8,659 nucleotides of DNA from the NCBI GenBank assembly GCA_002377645.1, contig DFQF01000069.1:44953-53611 (forward strand). Direction: 5' to 3'. The first letter of the stretch is position 1; every line of letters starts with the position of its first letter. Made by a program: the position numbers and the translations under genes. The stretch is from Nitrospinaceae bacterium UBA3496. Lineage in GTDB: Bacteria > UBA8248. The notes beneath the pieces are model-generated. The model was given only the letters and a program-made list of their open reading frames with translations. It made no database searches and had not been told where the DNA came from. Positions 6,628 through 8,659 of the stretch are shown here, piece after piece.

Positions 6628-7024
6628 ACAAAACGCACTTTGGGAAGACATTGCTAGTCGAAGAGGCAGGCATTATCCAGCGCATAAATTTATCGCCGAA
6701 AAATTTCCGGACTATATGGAAGCACTCCTCAAACTTGACGACGTGATTCGTGCTAAGGAAAGAAGATTCGACGAAAAAATGCATGAATTATTTCATATTC
6801 TCTCTTTAGCAGTAGAAGGATCAAATCCGCATAACCAGCCACACTTAAAGCAACACTTAAAAAAGGGGCTGAAACTCGGTTTGCATCCAGAAAGTATTGC
6901 TGAAGCTCTGATGGTTTGCGTAAATCCTTCTGGATCCAAAGTTCTTACATACGGGGTTACTTGTATGTTGGAAGCAATTGAGGAATTAAAAGAAGAAGAA
7001 AACTGGCAGTATCCAGAGGATTAA
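6620..7024 (+). CDS. Carboxymuconolactone decarboxylase / AhpD-fold family protein lacking the CxxC motif
   Basis: A 134-residue, all-helical, soluble protein. The central part fits the CMD family: a helix with KMHELFHILSLAVE (53-66), then HLKKGLKLGLHPESIAEALMV (79-99), corresponding to the usual 'H-l-x-x-A-l-x-x-G-a-x-x-e-E-i-x-E-a'. In AhpD-type peroxidases a C-x-x-C precedes that conserved His by four residues. Here those positions are Asn72 and His75, and the only cysteines (C100, C115) lie elsewhere. It is therefore unlikely to be a thiol peroxidase, although related CMD enzymes act without this motif. His71, His75 and His79 are spaced every four residues, which would place them on one helix face. 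The N-terminal 50 residues and an acidic tail flank the fold. The actual reaction is unknown. The gene overlaps the permease gene by 8 bp and precedes gltX by 72 bp, so it probably works with the permease rather than with GluRS. Confidence 0.75.
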   Translation: MNEQNALWEDIASRRGRHYPAHKFIAEKFPDYMEALLKLDDVIRAKERRFDEKMHELFHILSLAVEGSNPHNQPHLKQHLKKGLKLGLHPESIAEALMVCVNPSGSKVLTYGVTCMLEAIEELKEEENWQYPED

Positions 7025-7030
7025 CCTTCT

Positions 7031-7060
7031 TTGAAAAAAAAATAAGTGTTAATCTATTTT
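7031..7060 (+). promoter_or_regulatory. Possible promoter for gltX
   Basis: In the 72-bp gap before gltX, TTGAAA (7031-7036) and TATTTT (7055-7060) are separated by 18 nt, about 37 bp before the ATG. Both boxes are imperfect in a very AT-rich stretch, so this is tentative; gltX could also be read through from the permease unit. Confidence 0.25.
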
Positions 7061-7096
7061 AGAATTTTTGAATTTACATAAGAGATTTGATTACTG

Positions 7097-8512
7097 ATGA
7101 ACAACAAAATACGCGTTAGATTTGCACCATCCAACACTGGCCATCTCCATATAGGCGGGGCAAGGACAGCTCTGTTCAATTGGTTCTTTGCAAAACATCA
7201 TGGCGGAACCACAATACTCAGAATTGAAGATACAGATAAACAACGTTCAACAGAAGAATTCTATGAAGCCATTATAGAAGCTTTTGATTGGCTTGAGTTA
7301 GACTGGGATGAAGGCCCCTTTAGACAAAGTGACAGAGAGAAACTATATAACGAGACTATAGATACTCTTATATCTAAAAACCTTGCTTACAGATGTACCT
7401 GTACTCCAGAAGAAGTGCAAAAAATGAGAGACGAGGCTGTAAAACAAGGGAAAACTCCTATGTACGATGGAACATGCAGAGAAAGATACCAAGAAGATCC
7501 TGACATTCCTTTTTGTATCAGATTGAAAACACCTGACGAAGGGGAAACTAGCTTCCACGATTTACTAGCAGGGGAAGTTACATTTCAAAACAACCAAATT
7601 GACGATATGATCATTAGAAGAACCGATGGTTCCCCCACCTACAATTTATGTGTTGCCATCGATGATATAGATATGCAAATCAGCCATGTAATTAGAGGAA
7701 ATGATCATCTGTCTAATACCCCAAAACAAATCTTAGTGTATCAAGCATTGAATAGTCCCATTCCGGAATTTGTTCATATATCTATGATACTTGGTTCTGA
7801 CAAGAAAAGACTTTCTAAAAGACACGGTGCGACATCAGTTCTTGAATATAAAAATCAGGGATACTTGCCTGAGGCGTTAATAAATTACCTTGTAAGATTA
7901 GGATGGAGTCATGGAGATCAAGAGATATTTGACAAAGATGAAATAATTAAACTCTTCTCTATAGAAAATCTCAATCAGTCTTCTGCTGTTTTCAATCCAG
8001 AAAAAATGGACTGGGTAACGCAAGAACATATGAAAAAAAGAGATATCCAAAGTTTACTAGATCTCTTTGATAACAAATTAAAAGATATCGGATACGACCC
8101 AAACACACAGCCTGCAGAAAGTAGAAAAGGAATTATCGAAGAAATGAGAACTAGAGGAACAACCATTGAAGAGATCGTGAAAAGTTCCCTCTATTTTTTC
8201 TCAGACGAAATTACAATGGATGAGAAAGCCAGTAAAAAATTTCTCACTAAAGAAATCTCGCCCGTTCTAGAAAAATTATGTTCTGCAATAGATAAAATTG
8301 ACGAATACAAAATTGAAAATATCAAAGCTGTATTTAACGAAATATTGAGTTCTGAAGACTTAAAAATTGGCAAATTAGCACAGCCTCTAAGAGTTGCTGT
8401 AACTGGCGGAACGGTGAGTCCTGGAATCTTCGAAACTCTCTTACTTTTAGGCAAAGAACTTGTGATAGAACGTATCAATAACGCTCTAGACGTTGTTCAT
8501 AAAAATGATTAA
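7097..8512 (+). CDS. gltX: Glutamyl-tRNA synthetase (GluRS)
   Basis: Class I aminoacyl-tRNA synthetase that charges tRNA-Glu with glutamate using ATP; in organisms without GlnRS a nondiscriminating form also makes Glu-tRNA-Gln for GatCAB. It has 471 residues, a full bacterial GluRS. The Rossmann-fold catalytic domain shows the HIGH-type signature H18-I-G-G21, RIEDTDKQRST (42-52), and the KMSKS-type loop DKKRLSKRHG (235-244). A zinc-binding-like set is present: C100-x-C102 and Cys127 in YDGTC. The alpha-helical anticodon-binding domain fills the C-terminal third and ends with the typical LAQPLRVAVTGGTVSPGIFE. One oddity is Asn13 where nearly all relatives have Pro (FAPSNTG for FAPSPTG), next to the ATP-binding signature. 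No clear Shine-Dalgarno precedes the ATG, but conserved residues begin at codon 4, so the start is firm. A tRNA-Gln gene follows 69 bp downstream, which makes the substrate range worth asking about. Confidence 0.96.
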   Translation: MNNKIRVRFAPSNTGHLHIGGARTALFNWFFAKHHGGTTILRIEDTDKQRSTEEFYEAIIEAFDWLELDWDEGPFRQSDREKLYNETIDTLISKNLAYRCTCTPEEVQKMRDEAVKQGKTPMYDGTCRERYQEDPDIPFCIRLKTPDEGETSFHDLLAGEVTFQNNQIDDMIIRRTDGSPTYNLCVAIDDIDMQISHVIRGNDHLSNTPKQILVYQALNSPIPEFVHISMILGSDKKRLSKRHGATSVLEYKNQGYLPEALINYLVRLGWSHGDQEIFDKDEIIKLFSIENLNQSSAVFNPEKMDWVTQEHMKKRDIQSLLDLFDNKLKDIGYDPNTQPAESRKGIIEEMRTRGTTIEEIVKSSLYFFSDEITMDEKASKKFLTKEISPVLEKLCSAIDKIDEYKIENIKAVFNEILSSEDLKIGKLAQPLRVAVTGGTVSPGIFETLLLLGKELVIERINNALDVVHKND

Positions 8513-8541
8513 AAAGTGCTGGAATTTTTATTACTAGGTTC

Positions 8542-8569
8542 TTGACTCGAAAAAAAAATACGTCATACT
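8542..8569 (+). promoter_or_regulatory. Probable promoter of the tRNA-Gln gene
   Basis: TTGACT (8542-8547, 5/6 of the -35 consensus), 16 nt, then CATACT (8564-8569, 4/6 of the -10). Transcription would begin around 8576, a few bases before the mature 5' end at 8582, as is usual for tRNA genes. An alternative -10 two bases on (TACTAC) matches less well. Confidence 0.5.
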
Positions 8570-8581
8570 ACGAAAAATTGT

Positions 8582-8655
8582 TGGGGGATCGTCTAGCGGC
8601 AGGACACCAGGTTCTGGACCTGGTTACCAAGGTTCGAATCCTTGTCCCCCAGCCA
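8582..8655 (+). tRNA. tRNA-Gln (anticodon CTG)
   Basis: A complete cloverleaf folds from the sequence. The 7-bp acceptor stem pairs 8582-8588 with 8645-8651; the D arm starts GTCT (8591-8594) and closes with GGAC (8602-8605); the anticodon stem CCAGG/CCTGG (8607-8611 / 8619-8623) holds the loop TTCTGGA with anticodon CTG at 8614-8616; the T arm is CAAGG-TTCGAAT-CCTTG (8628-8644). The discriminator is G8652 and the CCA end (8653-8655) is encoded. U1-A72 and G73 are typical of bacterial tRNA-Gln. CUG reads CAG codons only, so a second tRNA-Gln (UUG) must be elsewhere to read CAA. It may be co-located with gltX but has its own promoter-like sequence. Confidence 0.97.
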
Positions 8656-8659
8656 TTTT

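Noticed and set aside
6135..6784. Minus-strand open frames under the permease and CMD genes
   Set aside because: They are antisense to well-supported genes with continuous family motifs and have no ribosome binding site of note.
7343..8478. Minus-strand open frames under gltX
   Set aside because: gltX is continuous and full length with all signatures, so these are chance frames.
8513..8581. Rho-independent terminator after gltX
   Set aside because: There is an A run and T-rich stretches but no stem of useful strength before them, so readthrough or another mode of termination cannot be excluded.
8582..8655. Possibility that the tRNA is tRNA-Glu, given gltX next to it
   Set aside because: The anticodon loop TTCTGGA places CTG at positions 34-36, and the acceptor begins with T pairing with A, with G as discriminator, all typical of tRNA-Gln.
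1..8659. Mobile element, CRISPR array, phage or defence system
   Set aside because: No terminal inverted repeats, transposase or integrase motifs, spaced direct repeats or nuclease genes were seen; the gene set is conserved housekeeping plus transport and metabolism.

Overview
The window is an AT-rich bacterial chromosomal segment with tightly packed genes, mostly housekeeping. The FtsK translocase (N-terminal membrane helices plus an RecA-like motor and winged-helix tail), thioredoxin, glutamyl-tRNA synthetase, a CCA-encoding tRNA-Gln and a probable lipoprotein point to a free-living, probably Gram-negative-type bacterium. I cannot place the lineage from sequence alone. Low GC with compact spacing would fit an uncultivated, possibly aquatic group, but that is inference. 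There is no transposase, integrase, CRISPR array, phage gene or toxin-antitoxin pair.

Left part, minus strand (read from 5267 down to 1): a D-2-hydroxyacid dehydrogenase (GTG start at 5267), a 151-bp gap with a possible promoter, then ftsK (start 4162), trxA (start 1415), an EamA/DMT-family membrane transporter (ends 175) and the first 63 codons of a probable lipoprotein that runs off the left edge. From ftsK onward the genes are separated by 37 bp or less, or overlap, so they look like one transcription unit.

Right part, plus strand (from about 5311 to the end): a UMF1-type major facilitator permease overlaps by 8 bp with a small carboxymuconolactone-decarboxylase/AhpD-fold protein, followed by gltX and then a tRNA-Gln(CUG) with its own promoter-like sequence. 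The two halves diverge from a short control region (5268-5358) that contains a TATAAT box, a perfect palindrome and a larger inverted repeat.

How they may work together: FtsK (chromosome segregation), thioredoxin (thiol redox) and GluRS plus tRNA-Gln (translation) are core functions. The divergent dehydrogenase and permease/CMD pair could be a small metabolic module for an unidentified small organic acid. No convincing novel system is visible. The points most worth a second look are the CMD protein that has lost both redox cysteines but carries a His-x3-His-x3-His pattern, the EamA gene whose first membrane helix lacks a canonical start codon, the inverted repeat in the divergent control region, and the pairing of gltX with tRNA-Gln.
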